Origin: Clostridiales bacterium
Lineage (GTDB): Bacteria; Bacillota; Clostridia; Lachnospirales; Lachnospiraceae
Direction of reading: 5' to 3'
Assembly: GCA_019420275.1 (NCBI GenBank)
Contig: JAHZHN010000014.1
Span: 1-53,768 of the forward strand
DNA: 53,768 bases
A program made the translations under genes and the position numbers. Below are positions 1-7,756 of the stretch, in pieces (the stretch's first letter is position 1; each line of letters starts with the position of its first letter). The notes beneath the pieces were generated by a model, which saw only the letters and a program-made list of their open reading frames with translations, was not told the origin of the DNA and searched no databases.

Positions 1-4
1 ATAT

Positions 5-77
5 GCGATAGTGGCGTAGCTGGTAACGCGCAACCTTGCCAAGGTTGAGACCGCGGGTTCGAACCCCGTCTATCGCT
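5..77 (+). tRNA. tRNA-Gly (anticodon GCC)
   Basis: A complete 73-nt cloverleaf. The acceptor stem GCGATAG pairs with CTATCGC (70-76), with discriminator T at 77. The anticodon loop TTGCCAA sits between CAACC and GGTTG and reads GCC. The T loop GTTCGAA is canonical. CCA is not encoded. Confidence 0.96.
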
Positions 78-89
78 CTTTTTATTTCT

Positions 90-127
90 CCCAGAAATCA
101 CATAGAACGGTGGTTCCTGGGATTTTT
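90..127 (+). terminator. Intrinsic terminator after tRNA-Gly
   Basis: CCCAGAAATCAC pairs with GTGGTTCCTGGG (two G-U pairs) and is followed by ATTTTTT. It would end the tRNA transcript. Confidence 0.7.
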
Positions 128-161
128 TAAAATATAAGGACAAATAAGATCAGATGATTCT

Positions 162-223
162 TTTTTATAATAAAACAGCCTGGAGAATTGGCAGTATTTT
201 AAGCTGCACATTCCAGGCTGTTT
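162..223 (-). terminator. Terminator of the MFS transporter gene (probably bidirectional)
   Basis: AAACAGCCTGGA (173-184) and TCCAGGCTGTTT (212-223) form a perfect 12-bp inverted repeat. Read on the minus strand it follows the MFS stop codon and is followed by a T-rich tract, so it most likely ends that gene. Confidence 0.75.
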
Positions 224-243
224 CTTTGTATTATTGACTAATC

Positions 244-1668
244 TCAATTTTTCTTTTTAATGCGAAAAGAGATGATAAATCCTATGACAGCGAGTGCCAG
301 TGTAAATGTAAATCCATAATGTGCCCCCTGTGTAAAAGCACCGGCACTGTCAGCACTTCTGACTGCTAAATATGCACTCTGACCGATACCGAGAAGACTG
401 GTTGCCACCGCAGTGCAGACAGCTCCAAGTACCTGCTGCATCGTGTTTAAAATCGTACTTCCATCTGTGGAGAGCTGCGGCGGAAGAGAATTAAGACCAC
501 TTGACTGGGATGGGGACATTGCCAGCGGGACACCTATCATCAGGATAATATGACAAATAATGATATATGTAACGGAACTGTTTTTCGTAGTAAACAAAAG
601 CAGCCCTGAACCGATAATTGACAGAAGAAAACCGCATCTCGCAGGCATCCCTGCGCCAATCTTGTCATATAGTTTGCCTGCGCCAAGGGATACAAGAGCA
701 TTTACCAATCCACCGGGCAGCATCACGATTCCGGTCATTGCAACAGGAATAAGCATTCCGTTCTGGATATATTGCGGCAGCAGATACATTGCTGACAGTG
801 TAATTCCAAAATCGATCATAACAAGGAAAGCTCCAATCCGGAACTGAGGAATTCCAAATGCTTTCAGATTCAGCACTGGGTTTTCCATCGTAAGCTGACG
901 TTTCCCATAAATGAAAAGTACAATCACACCAGCAATAAGAGAAATCAGCACTGGTGCTGAAATCCATCCATAAAGACTAGCCAGGCCGGCTCCTAGTACG
1001 ATGCCTCCAAATCCAATGCAGGATGTAATACAGGACGGTACATCAATATGCGGTTTTGTAAGCTGATATGGATTTTTCATATATTTGGCTGCAAAAGCAA
1101 TAGCGACAATGAGAACAGCCGCAAACATAACAAACAGCCAGCGCCAAGACAGTGCTCCTAGTATGATTCCGGATAATGTAGGACCAATTGCCGGAGCAAA
1201 CATGATGATTAATGCAGTCAGTCCCATTGCCGCCCCAATCTTATGAGGAGGGAATACCTCAAGTACCATGGAAAACATCATCGGAAGTACCATTCCGGTT
1301 CCAATTCCCTGAATGACACGTCCCGTCAGAAGAACAGTGAAATTAGGGGCAAGACCACTGATTAAAGATCCGACAAGAAAAGCACTGAGAGCGAAAAATG
1401 TCAGTTTTCTTACAGGAAACCATTTCATCAGCATGCTGACAAAAGGCAGAACGAGTCCGATCATCAGCATATACCCGACAACCATCCATTGTGTCAGGGC
1501 TGTATCAATTCCAAAAACTTTTGAAAGCTCAGGAAGCGCAATATTCAGTGAAGTCTCACTGAACATGCCAATAAAAGCTCCCAGATAAAGTGCCATCATC
1601 ACTAGATAAGGATGCTTTGTCTGTACTCTTGCGCGGGTCATATCATATTCGTTTTCATTCTCATTCAT
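244..1668 (-). CDS. MFS drug-resistance transporter, DHA2 (EmrB/QacA-like) family
   Basis: 474 aa with a hydrophilic N-terminal 25 residues followed by about 12-14 hydrophobic segments. The stretch GRVIQGIGTGMVLPMMF (about residues 117-133) and the following acidic-proline loop are typical of DHA2 proton-coupled drug exporters in the inner membrane. The start is supported by AGAAAGGAG just upstream of ATG. It is monocistronic, ending in a strong hairpin at 162-223. A perfect palindrome near the presumed promoter (1755-1772) suggests control by a local repressor, but no regulator gene is adjacent. The substrate cannot be inferred from sequence. Confidence 0.85.
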   Translation of the reverse strand: MNENENEYDMTRARVQTKHPYLVMMALYLGAFIGMFSETSLNIALPELSKVFGIDTALTQWMVVGYMLMIGLVLPFVSMLMKWFPVRKLTFFALSAFLVGSLISGLAPNFTVLLTGRVIQGIGTGMVLPMMFSMVLEVFPPHKIGAAMGLTALIIMFAPAIGPTLSGIILGALSWRWLFVMFAAVLIVAIAFAAKYMKNPYQLTKPHIDVPSCITSCIGFGGIVLGAGLASLYGWISAPVLISLIAGVIVLFIYGKRQLTMENPVLNLKAFGIPQFRIGAFLVMIDFGITLSAMYLLPQYIQNGMLIPVAMTGIVMLPGGLVNALVSLGAGKLYDKIGAGMPARCGFLLSIIGSGLLLFTTKNSSVTYIIICHIILMIGVPLAMSPSQSSGLNSLPPQLSTDGSTILNTMQQVLGAVCTAVATSLLGIGQSAYLAVRSADSAGAFTQGAHYGFTFTLALAVIGFIISFRIKKKN

Positions 1669-1981
1669 ATTAAATATACTCCTTTCTGATATTTGCGGAT
1701 ATCCGGCATAAAAAAAAGCAGTGATCTTATAAGCCGTATTATAACTTTCGCTACAATTATGAACTCATAATTCTCACTACCATTTTCATCTGACCATATT
1801 TATTTTTTATCAATACACACGTGATGCATTTCATCATTTGAATGATATCCGTTTTTCAAACTAAACCATATTATATCAGAACTTTCGGACAGATGTAAGT
1901 ATTTTTTGTTTTTTGTGTTTTTTATTTTCCAAAAAAATGCTGCCATAAAAGCATTGGATGCTTATGGCAGCATGGAAAAAT
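1669..1981. other. Intergenic region with a palindrome and a probable minus-strand promoter
   Basis: 313 bases between two minus-strand genes. It contains a minus-strand TATAAT (1738-1743), the perfect palindrome AATTATGA-AC-TCATAATT (1755-1772) where the -35 of the MFS gene should lie, an AT-rich tract and the flavodoxin terminator at 1930-1973. No recognisable -35 and no coding potential were seen. Confidence 0.45.
1930..1973 (-). terminator. Terminator of the flavodoxin-like gene
   Basis: ATGCTGCCATAA (1937-1948) pairs perfectly with TTATGGCAGCAT (1962-1973). On the minus strand it is followed by TTTTTTT, directly after the flavodoxin stop codon. Confidence 0.85.
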
Positions 1982-2476
1982 TTAAATAAGGTTATGGATT
2001 GTCTGGTCCAAATGTTTAAGATCGTCCTTGTTTGGATGCAAAAGAGCCTGATCAAAGTTTGTGATCAGCTGTTTCGCTTTTTGGGGATCCTGCGGCATCA
2101 TAGATTCATATCGCTTTCGTACAGAATCCGGCATCTTTCCCTGACACATAAATGTACCGGTTACCTGGCAGGATTCCGGGATCTTTTCTTTGACTCTGGA
2201 AAGGATTTGCTCAAAATAAGCATCATTTTGTCCAAATCCAGCAGTGCCAAATAAAAAGAGTTTCTTACTTTTCAGTGGAGCAAGGAATGAGCTTATGGTT
2301 TCGTCACAGCATCCTTTGTCAGTCCAGAAACCAAGAAAGATCAAGTCAGCCTCTGCGGCTTCTGGAGATGGTTCTCCAAAATAAATGACAGAAGCATCCG
2401 GAAGGATGGATTTTAAGTGTTCTGCCAGAAATTTTGTATTTCCGGTACGGCTGCTGTAAACAATAGAATATTTCAT
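1982..2476 (-). CDS. Flavodoxin-like protein (BilS-like type)
   Basis: 164 aa. The N terminus MKYSIVYSSRTGNTKFLA is the FMN phosphate-binding loop of flavodoxins (S/T-x-T-G-N-T). The following strands, DLIFLGFWTDKG (about 45-56) and KLFLFGTAGFG (about 72-82), match the second and third flavin-contacting loops. The length is that of a single flavodoxin domain with a helical C-terminal extension. From memory, the WTDKG...FGTAGFG pattern is typical of the small Clostridia flavodoxins annotated as BilS (accessory to bilirubin reductase BilR), but no bilR is present here, so I would not assign that function. It is transcribed alone and has its own terminator. Confidence 0.8.
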   Translation of the reverse strand: MKYSIVYSSRTGNTKFLAEHLKSILPDASVIYFGEPSPEAAEADLIFLGFWTDKGCCDETISSFLAPLKSKKLFLFGTAGFGQNDAYFEQILSRVKEKIPESCQVTGTFMCQGKMPDSVRKRYESMMPQDPQKAKQLITNFDQALLHPNKDDLKHLDQTIHNLI

Positions 2477-2570
2477 ATGATATCTCCTGTTATGTAAAAA
2501 TAGTAGTTATCGTGTTTAGAATGCAATTAGTATATGGGGTTGGCTTAGATTTGTCAAATGAAAGTCATGA

Positions 2571-2610
2571 AAAAAGGGCCGCACCCGAAAAGACTCCATT
2601 GGATACGGCC
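2571..2610 (-). terminator. Terminator of the DUF378 gene
   Basis: GGCCGCACCC (2577-2586) pairs with GGATACGGCC (2601-2610) including G-U pairs. On the minus strand a CTTTTTTC tract follows. Confidence 0.7.
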
Positions 2611-2626
2611 TGATTTTCAATGATGC

Positions 2627-2836
2627 CTAAATATTCTTTTTGCCGCAGTAGCGGTAAAAACTCAGCAGATATAATCCGCAGATACCAACGAGATCGTAGA
2701 TAATGCGGGAAACCACGCTCATGTTTCCAAAAAGAAAGGCGACAAGATCGAACTGAAAAAAGCCGATCAATCCCCAGTTGATGGCACCAATGATCACGAT
2801 GGTCAACGCTGTACAATCTAAAAATTTGTTTCCCAT
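2627..2836 (-). CDS. DUF378 small membrane protein
   Basis: 69 aa starting MGNKFLDCTALTIVIIG. It has two hydrophobic segments, INWGLIGFFQFDLVAFLF and the C-terminal YDLVGICGLYLLSFY. The alternating pattern with A-I-N-W-G-L and G-x-x-G-L-Y-x-L is that of DUF378 proteins, found widely in Firmicutes with unknown function. An upstream in-frame GTG would add six residues, but the AAGGAGG ribosome binding site lies inside that extension and points to the ATG at 2836. It follows the HAD gene on the same strand but has its own ribosome binding site and terminator. Confidence 0.8.
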   Translation of the reverse strand: MGNKFLDCTALTIVIIGAINWGLIGFFQFDLVAFLFGNMSVVSRIIYDLVGICGLYLLSFYRYCGKKNI

Positions 2837-2898
2837 AAAGAACCTCCTTTTCACTTTGATCAGGAATCAGTGAATAGTATGGCGGGAAATGAAACAAA

Positions 2899-3558
2899 TT
2901 ATTCAGGAAGTATTTCACGAAAAGAACGAATTACCTTTAAAACGCCAGGTTTTCCTTCAAATTCAGAAAAATCTTTTTCAGCAGCCATAACAATGATATT
3001 GGAACATCCAGATTGGTAAGCATTTTGAATGCCCGAACCGGAATCTTCAAAAATCAGAGAATGTTTTGGATCGGATCCCAGGATCCGGCATGCGTCGCAA
3101 AACATTGCGATTTTATTTTCATAAGAACCATCATCATAGACAAAATTTTCCCGAGGAATCCACCGATCCAGATGAAAATTGTCAATGAAAAAATCAACAT
3201 TTGGTTTTATAGATGCAGTAGCGATCGTAAAAGGAATATTTTGAGATTTGAGATAATCAAAATATTCTTCTGCACCATCAACCAGATGAAAATGTTCAGT
3301 GTCTTCCAGACATTTTTGGCGGTAAATAGCCTCTTTCTTTTGAGAATAAAACTCAATCTGCTCTGGACTATAGGTGCCGTTGGACAGGAAAAAAATCGTC
3401 TGTTGGTTGGGAACACCATTGATATTTTGGTGAAGTTCTTCCGGGGTAATGCCAACGCCGCGGATTTCTTTTGAAATTTGATTCCAGGCTGCGACATGTT
3501 TGTCATCATCAAAAAACAGGGTTCCATTAAAATCAAAAATAATACAGTCAAAATTCAT
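2899..3558 (-). CDS. HAD-superfamily hydrolase (beta-phosphoglucomutase/phosphatase-like)
   Basis: 219 aa. Motif I is FDFNGTLFFDD, with nucleophile Asp9; motif II is the TIATASIKPN region (about 111-120); motif IV is IFEDSGSGIQNA (about 169-180), which carries Mg ligands. A helical cap lies between motifs I and II, as in subfamily IA phosphatases and mutases. The usual second Asp of DxD is Asn11 here. That Asp is the general acid in most HAD phosphatases, so activity may be altered. The start is supported by AAGGAG upstream. The likely role is a sugar-phosphate or phosphoglycolate-type phosphatase; the substrate is unknown. Confidence 0.8.
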   Translation of the reverse strand: MNFDCIIFDFNGTLFFDDDKHVAAWNQISKEIRGVGITPEELHQNINGVPNQQTIFFLSNGTYSPEQIEFYSQKKEAIYRQKCLEDTEHFHLVDGAEEYFDYLKSQNIPFTIATASIKPNVDFFIDNFHLDRWIPRENFVYDDGSYENKIAMFCDACRILGSDPKHSLIFEDSGSGIQNAYQSGCSNIIVMAAEKDFSEFEGKPGVLKVIRSFREILPE

Positions 3559-3643
3559 TGCATACTCCTTATATATAGGGTGAATGTTTCTATCTATTGT
3601 AGCATGAAAGGAAGAAATCGTAAATGAAAGAAAAGCATCCGCA

Positions 3644-3672
3644 TTTACAATCGTATGGAGAAATAGTATAAT
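3644..3672 (+). promoter_or_regulatory. Sigma-A-type promoter for the HAD/HD gene pair
   Basis: TTTACA (3644-3649), 17-bp spacer, TATAAT (3667-3672). It lies about 115 bp ahead of the ATG at 3788 and drives away from the minus-strand HAD gene. Confidence 0.6.
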
Positions 3673-3787
3673 AAGAACGATTTAGAACAGGTCTGCCGAA
3701 GGAAGATAGAGAGAAGAGGATTTCTTAAAAGTATGGAAGATGTTTGTTTCAAAGTGCAAAGCAGTTGCCATGAAGGAGGAAGGCAGA

Positions 3788-4303
3788 ATGAAGGTTATTT
3801 TTCTGGATGTGGATGGCGTGTTGAATTCTCAGGATTTGTTTGAAAGATGCGGTGACGAATTAGTGCCAATCGATGAAGAGAATATTCGCTTCCTGAAGGA
3901 GATCGTTGATGCAACTGGAGCTGAGATTGTTTTATCATCATCCTGGCGGTATGGATGGACGGAACACCGGGATGAGGTTCAGGACTGGTGCCAGCTGCTG
4001 GTGGAAACTCTGGAGAAATATCAGATGAAGATTATTGACAAGACGGAGTATTTCAGCAGCGGACGACGGGAAGATGAGATCAAAGACTGGCTGGAAAGAT
4101 GTCCGGAGAAAGTGGAGAGTTTCGTAATTCTTGACGACGGAGATTATGACTGGTATCGTCATGGATATGATAAGCATTTGGTAAAGACAGATTTTTGTAC
4201 AGGAGGTTTGCGTAAAGAGCATGTACAGCGTGCAATCAGGATTCTGAACAAGAAACATTTCTGGACATTTTTTGAGAATAGGAAAAGAGGAAAAGGAAAA
4301 TGA
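3788..4303 (+). CDS. HAD-domain protein (Swiss-Army-Knife RNA-repair HAD type)
   Basis: 171 aa, MKVIFLDVDGVLNSQ at the N terminus with the intact HAD motif I DVDGV. The middle LSSSWRYGWT (about 49-58) and FVILDDGDYDW (about 114-124) fit the small HAD families related to RNA-repair 'Swiss Army Knife' HAD domains, which are free-standing in many Firmicutes. An upstream ATG in frame is possible, but AAGGAGGAAGG just before 3788 decides the start. It overlaps the HD gene by four bases (ATGA), so the two are probably translationally coupled. The substrate is unknown; a nucleic-acid or nucleotide phosphatase role is inference. Confidence 0.75.
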   Translation: MKVIFLDVDGVLNSQDLFERCGDELVPIDEENIRFLKEIVDATGAEIVLSSSWRYGWTEHRDEVQDWCQLLVETLEKYQMKIIDKTEYFSSGRREDEIKDWLERCPEKVESFVILDDGDYDWYRHGYDKHLVKTDFCTGGLRKEHVQRAIRILNKKHFWTFFENRKRGKGK

Positions 4304-4794
4304 AGGCAGGAATGTTAGTAAAAGAGATGATTTCTTATTATGAAGGAGATCCCAGGCGTATTCAGCATTTTTTAAAAGTGTATGCTTATGCCAAAATCAT
4401 AGGAGAGGGAGAAGGTCTTGATGAGAAGACACAGAATATTTTGGAGACAGCGGCAATTACTCATGATATTGGAATTAAGCTAAGTGAGCAGAAGTATCAC
4501 AGCAGTAGTGGAAAATATCAGGAGATTGAAGGACCGGCAGAAGCAGAGAAGATGCTGACAAAACTGGGATACGATAAGGAGCGGATGGAAAGGGTCTGTT
4601 ATTTGATTGGTCATCATCATACGTATCATCATATAGAAGGTTTGGATTATCAGATCCTTGTAGAAGCAGATTTTTTGGTGAACCTTGCAGAGGAACATGC
4701 AAAAGAAGAAACGATACACAATGTCCGGGATCGGATTTTCCGCACGGGGACTGGAAAATTCATGCTGGAGAAAATTTTTTCAAAAAAATCTTGA
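4300..4794 (+). CDS. HD-domain phosphohydrolase
   Basis: 164 aa. The metal-binding HD pair is in AAITHDIGIK (about 51-60), an upstream His is in RIQHFLKVY (about 20-28), and further candidate His ligands lie in LIGHHHTYHH (about 102-111). This is the arrangement of single-domain HD hydrolases acting on nucleotides or phosphorylated metabolites. It starts inside the stop codon of the upstream HAD gene, so the two enzymes are likely made together. Its 3' end contains the -35 of the tRNA promoter that follows. Confidence 0.85.
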   Translation: MKAGMLVKEMISYYEGDPRRIQHFLKVYAYAKIIGEGEGLDEKTQNILETAAITHDIGIKLSEQKYHSSSGKYQEIEGPAEAEKMLTKLGYDKERMERVCYLIGHHHTYHHIEGLDYQILVEADFLVNLAEEHAKEETIHNVRDRIFRTGTGKFMLEKIFSKKS

Positions 4795-4819
4795 TATATT
4801 CCCAATGATATGGTAAAGT
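4791..4819 (+). promoter_or_regulatory. Promoter of the tRNA-Phe/tRNA-Gly pair
   Basis: TTGATA (4791-4796), 17-bp spacer, TAAAGT (4814-4819), about 34 bp ahead of tRNA-Phe. The -35 overlaps the HD gene stop codon. Confidence 0.55.
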
Positions 4820-4852
4820 ATAGGAGTCGCAGAAATACGGCAAAAGATAGGA

Positions 4853-4925
<73 letters not shown>

Positions 4926-4929
4926 CTAT

Positions 4930-5000
4930 GCGGGTGTAGTTCAATGGTAGAACTCCAGCCTTCCAAGCTGATCACGTGGGTTCGATTCCCATCACCCGCT
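4930..5000 (+). tRNA. tRNA-Gly (anticodon TCC)
   Basis: 71 nt. The acceptor GCGGGTG pairs with CACCCGC (4993-4999), discriminator T. The loop CTTCCAA gives anticodon TCC. The top base pair of the anticodon stem is C-A instead of a Watson-Crick pair. It lies four bases after tRNA-Phe, so the two are cotranscribed. Confidence 0.96.
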
Positions 5001-5011
5001 TAAGACATAGA

Positions 5012-5049
5012 GGCATGTAGAAGAGAAATACTTTTACATGCCTTTTTTT
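5012..5049 (+). terminator. Terminator of the tRNA pair
   Basis: GGCATGTA pairs with TACATGCC (5036-5043) and is followed by seven T. Confidence 0.88.
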
Positions 5050-5072
5050 GGAAAAGAATAGGAGACAACAGG

Positions 5073-5558
5073 ATGAAGATTAGAGAATTTGAGCTGAAAG
5101 ATCTTGAGGAAATGAGAAGTATATGGAATGGGGTCGTGGAAGCGGCAGATGCGTTTCCACAGGAAAAAGGTCTGGAGGCAGATGAAGCGTATGAATTTTT
5201 TCAAAGTCAGTCATTTACCGGAGTGGCGGAAGAAAATGGACAGATTATAGGGTTATATATTCTGCATCCGAACAACATAGGGAGATGCGGACATTTGGCC
5301 AATGCGTCTTATGCTGTGAAACAGGATATGAGAGGCAGGCAGATCGGAGAAAAGCTGGTGCGCCATTCTATTCAAAGGGCAAAAGAACTGGGATTTGGGG
5401 TTCTTCAGTTTAACGCGGTTGTGGCATCCAATCAGGCTGCAGTCCATCTCTACGAGAAAATTGGATTTACAAGACTGGGAATTATTCCGAAAGGATTTCG
5501 GGCAAAGGATGGATACCAGGATATTATTTTATATTATATATCCTTACCACAGGAATAA
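5073..5558 (+). CDS. GNAT-family N-acetyltransferase
   Basis: 161 aa. It starts MKIREFELKDLEEMRSIWN, the usual beta1-alpha1 of GNAT enzymes. The acetyl-CoA pyrophosphate loop is VKQDMRGRQIGEKLVRHSI (about 83-101, an R-G-x-x-I-G-x-x-L pattern), and the C-terminal motif B is NQAAVHLYEKIGF (about 124-136). The length and the whole-domain match indicate a complete cytosolic acetyltransferase. The substrate (amino acid, antibiotic or peptide) cannot be inferred. It sits alone between two terminators. Confidence 0.85.
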   Translation: MKIREFELKDLEEMRSIWNGVVEAADAFPQEKGLEADEAYEFFQSQSFTGVAEENGQIIGLYILHPNNIGRCGHLANASYAVKQDMRGRQIGEKLVRHSIQRAKELGFGVLQFNAVVASNQAAVHLYEKIGFTRLGIIPKGFRAKDGYQDIILYYISLPQE

Positions 5559-5562
5559 AAAG

Positions 5563-5598
5563 GGCAGATGGGAATTTTATATCTCATCTGCCTCTTTT
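5563..5598. terminator. Bidirectional terminator between convergent genes
   Basis: GGCAGATG (5563-5570) pairs with CATCTGCC (5585-5592). TCTTTTTT follows on the plus strand and an A-rich tract precedes it. It separates the convergent GNAT and cytidylate-kinase-like genes. Confidence 0.8.
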
Positions 5599-5625
5599 TT
5601 GCTGATATACTTAAAAAGTTATTTA

Positions 5626-6234
5626 TTAATCCTCTTTCTCCATCGATTTGTTCCAGATAGAAGCGAGGATATCAACGCATCGATCAATGCCCAGGGTGCC
5701 GCTGTTTAACATAATATCGTAATTCTTTGCATCTCCCCATTTTTGATCTGTATAAAACTCATAATATGATCTGCGGCGAAAGTCTTTGTCTAGAAGCCGT
5801 TTTTTAGGGGATTCACTGGAGTCTCCATATACTTTTAGAATTCGTTCCATCCGGTCCTCGAAGTCTCCGTGAATAAAGACTCTGAGACAGTGGTGGAGAT
5901 GAAAGAGAAGATAATCGGCACAGCGCCCGATGATGATACAGTCAGAACGATTGGCGAGATCAAAAATGACTTTTCTCTGAATCTGCCATAGATGATCCTG
6001 CAGAGCCATGCTGTATTGATCTCGAGTCTGGAAGGAATTGACCAGCGCATTTGTGTGAGCAGTAATTTCTTCTTGAGCACGAATATATTCTTGCGTCATG
6101 CCGCTTTCGGCAGCAGTCATCTGGATGATATCTGCATCGTAATATGGAATTTTCAATCGTTTGGAAAGTTCTTTTCCAACCGTTCTGCCGCCGCTTCCAA
6201 ATTCTCGGCTGATTGTAATAATCTTGTTCTTCAT
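5626..6234 (-). CDS. Cytidylate-kinase-like P-loop protein
   Basis: 202 aa. The N terminus MKNKIITISREFGSGGRTVG carries a P-loop variant (REFGSGGRTVG) diagnostic of the cytidylate kinase-like family that is abundant in Clostridia. SDCIIIGRCADYLL (about 97-110) is the second conserved segment. The rest is helical with a C-terminal GTLGIDRCVDIL motif. Real nucleoside monophosphate kinase activity is unproven for this family. The ATG at 6234 has GAAGGAGAAAC upstream and is preferred over a longer frame with no binding site. It is monocistronic. Confidence 0.8.
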   Translation of the reverse strand: MKNKIITISREFGSGGRTVGKELSKRLKIPYYDADIIQMTAAESGMTQEYIRAQEEITAHTNALVNSFQTRDQYSMALQDHLWQIQRKVIFDLANRSDCIIIGRCADYLLFHLHHCLRVFIHGDFEDRMERILKVYGDSSESPKKRLLDKDFRRRSYYEFYTDQKWGDAKNYDIMLNSGTLGIDRCVDILASIWNKSMEKED

Positions 6235-6444
6235 AAATGTTTCTCCTTCGTTGATTTTAGACCTTGGACTGCAGTTGTCTGGCAAGCTGAATGACCGTAA
6301 TTTCAGCTTGGGAATGGTAAAATGGATTATTGTGTTAATGTATTTATATTTATTATCATACCATAAACATACATGATATTGATACCTGGATATTTTATAA
6401 TTTGTTATTTAATAAAATTGTCAGCATTCTTTTTGTGCCAGACA

Positions 6445-6474
6445 TTGAAAACCAGTCTCTGTACGTGCTATGAT
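6445..6474 (+). promoter_or_regulatory. Promoter of the malic enzyme gene
   Basis: TTGAAA (6445-6450), 18-bp spacer, TATGAT (6469-6474), about 35 bp ahead of the start codon. Confidence 0.6.
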
Positions 6475-6508
6475 AGTCGAAAGATAAAAAATAGTAAAGG
6501 AGAAAAAG

Positions 6509-7663
6509 ATGGATTACAATAAGCTTGCACTGGAAATGCATGAAAAACATAAAGGGAAAATTGCAATTAGCCCGAAGGTAGAAGTAAAAACAAGAGATGA
6601 CCTGAGTACGGCGTATACACCTGGAGTAGCGGAGCCATGCCGGAAAATTCGAAATCATAAAGAAGACGTATATCGATATACAGCAAAAGGGAATCTGGTA
6701 GCTGTAGTATCTGACGGAACCGCAGTGCTGGGATTGGGAGATATTGGACCGGAGGCGGCTATGCCGGTCATGGAAGGAAAAGCACTCTTATTCAAGGAAT
6801 TTGCGGATATTGACGCATTTCCAATCTGTCTGGATACCAAAGACACAGAAGAAATCATTGAGACAGTAAAGAGAATTGCACCGGTCTTTGGAGGAATTAA
6901 TCTGGAAGATATTTCTGCACCGAGATGTTTTGAGATTGAAAGACGGCTGAAAGAAGAATTGGATATTCCTGTTTTTCATGATGACCAGCATGGTACAGCG
7001 ATTGTTGTTGCGGCCGGACTGATCAATGCTCTGAAATGTGTTGGCAAGACTATGGAGGAAGCCAATATTGTGATTAATGGAGCTGGATCTGCGGGAATTT
7101 CTATCTGCAGGCTGCTGCTTCAGTTTGGTGTGGGTAATATTGTACTTGTAGATCAAAAAGGAGCTTTGTGCCCTGGAGAAGAGTGGATGAACGATGCCCA
7201 GAAAGAAATGGCGCAGCAAACCAATAAGGAGAAACAGACAGGTCCTTTATCTGAGATCATAAAAGGAAAAGACGTATTTATTGGAGTTTCCGCACCAAAT
7301 ATTGTAACAGCTGAGATGGTATCCGAGATGGCAGATGATGCGATTATTTTCGCTATGGCAAATCCGACACCGGAAATTATGCCGGAAGAGGCCAAAAAAG
7401 GAGGAGCGAAAGTAATTGCAACCGGACGTTCTGACTTTCCGAACCAGATTAATAATGTTTTGGTGTTCCCTGGAATTTTCAGAGGAGCACTGGACGCCAG
7501 AGCTGGCCAGATTACAGAGAAGATGAAGATTGCTGCCGCAAAAGCCATCGCAGGCATCATCAGCGATGAGGAGTTAAATGAAGAATATATCATTCCGGGT
7601 GCTTTTGATGAAAGAGTCTGTGCGGCGGTTGCCAGGGCAGTAGCAGAAGAAAGCAGAAAATAG
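6509..7663 (+). CDS. Malic enzyme (decarboxylating malate dehydrogenase)
   Basis: 384 aa, the short bacterial form. It converts malate to pyruvate and CO2 with NAD(P)+. The N-terminal STAYTPGVAEPC (about 31-42) and GKALLFKEF (about 91-99) hold the catalytic Tyr and Lys. FHDDQHGTAIVVAAG (about 156-170) gives acidic metal ligands. GAGSAGISICRLL (about 191-203) is the dinucleotide-binding Rossmann loop. An AAAGGAG site lies seven bases upstream of ATG. Cofactor preference cannot be read reliably. It would supply pyruvate and reducing power, or run in reverse as an anaplerotic route. It appears to be transcribed alone. Confidence 0.93.
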   Translation: MDYNKLALEMHEKHKGKIAISPKVEVKTRDDLSTAYTPGVAEPCRKIRNHKEDVYRYTAKGNLVAVVSDGTAVLGLGDIGPEAAMPVMEGKALLFKEFADIDAFPICLDTKDTEEIIETVKRIAPVFGGINLEDISAPRCFEIERRLKEELDIPVFHDDQHGTAIVVAAGLINALKCVGKTMEEANIVINGAGSAGISICRLLLQFGVGNIVLVDQKGALCPGEEWMNDAQKEMAQQTNKEKQTGPLSEIIKGKDVFIGVSAPNIVTAEMVSEMADDAIIFAMANPTPEIMPEEAKKGGAKVIATGRSDFPNQINNVLVFPGIFRGALDARAGQITEKMKIAAAKAIAGIISDEELNEEYIIPGAFDERVCAAVARAVAEESRK

Positions 7664-7756
7664 GGGAAATTGTACACGATTTTAAAACGCAGGTTAGAAT
7701 AAAATGTGTTATACTAAACATATTGGTTAGAATAAATAGAGTTTAAGGAGAATTTG

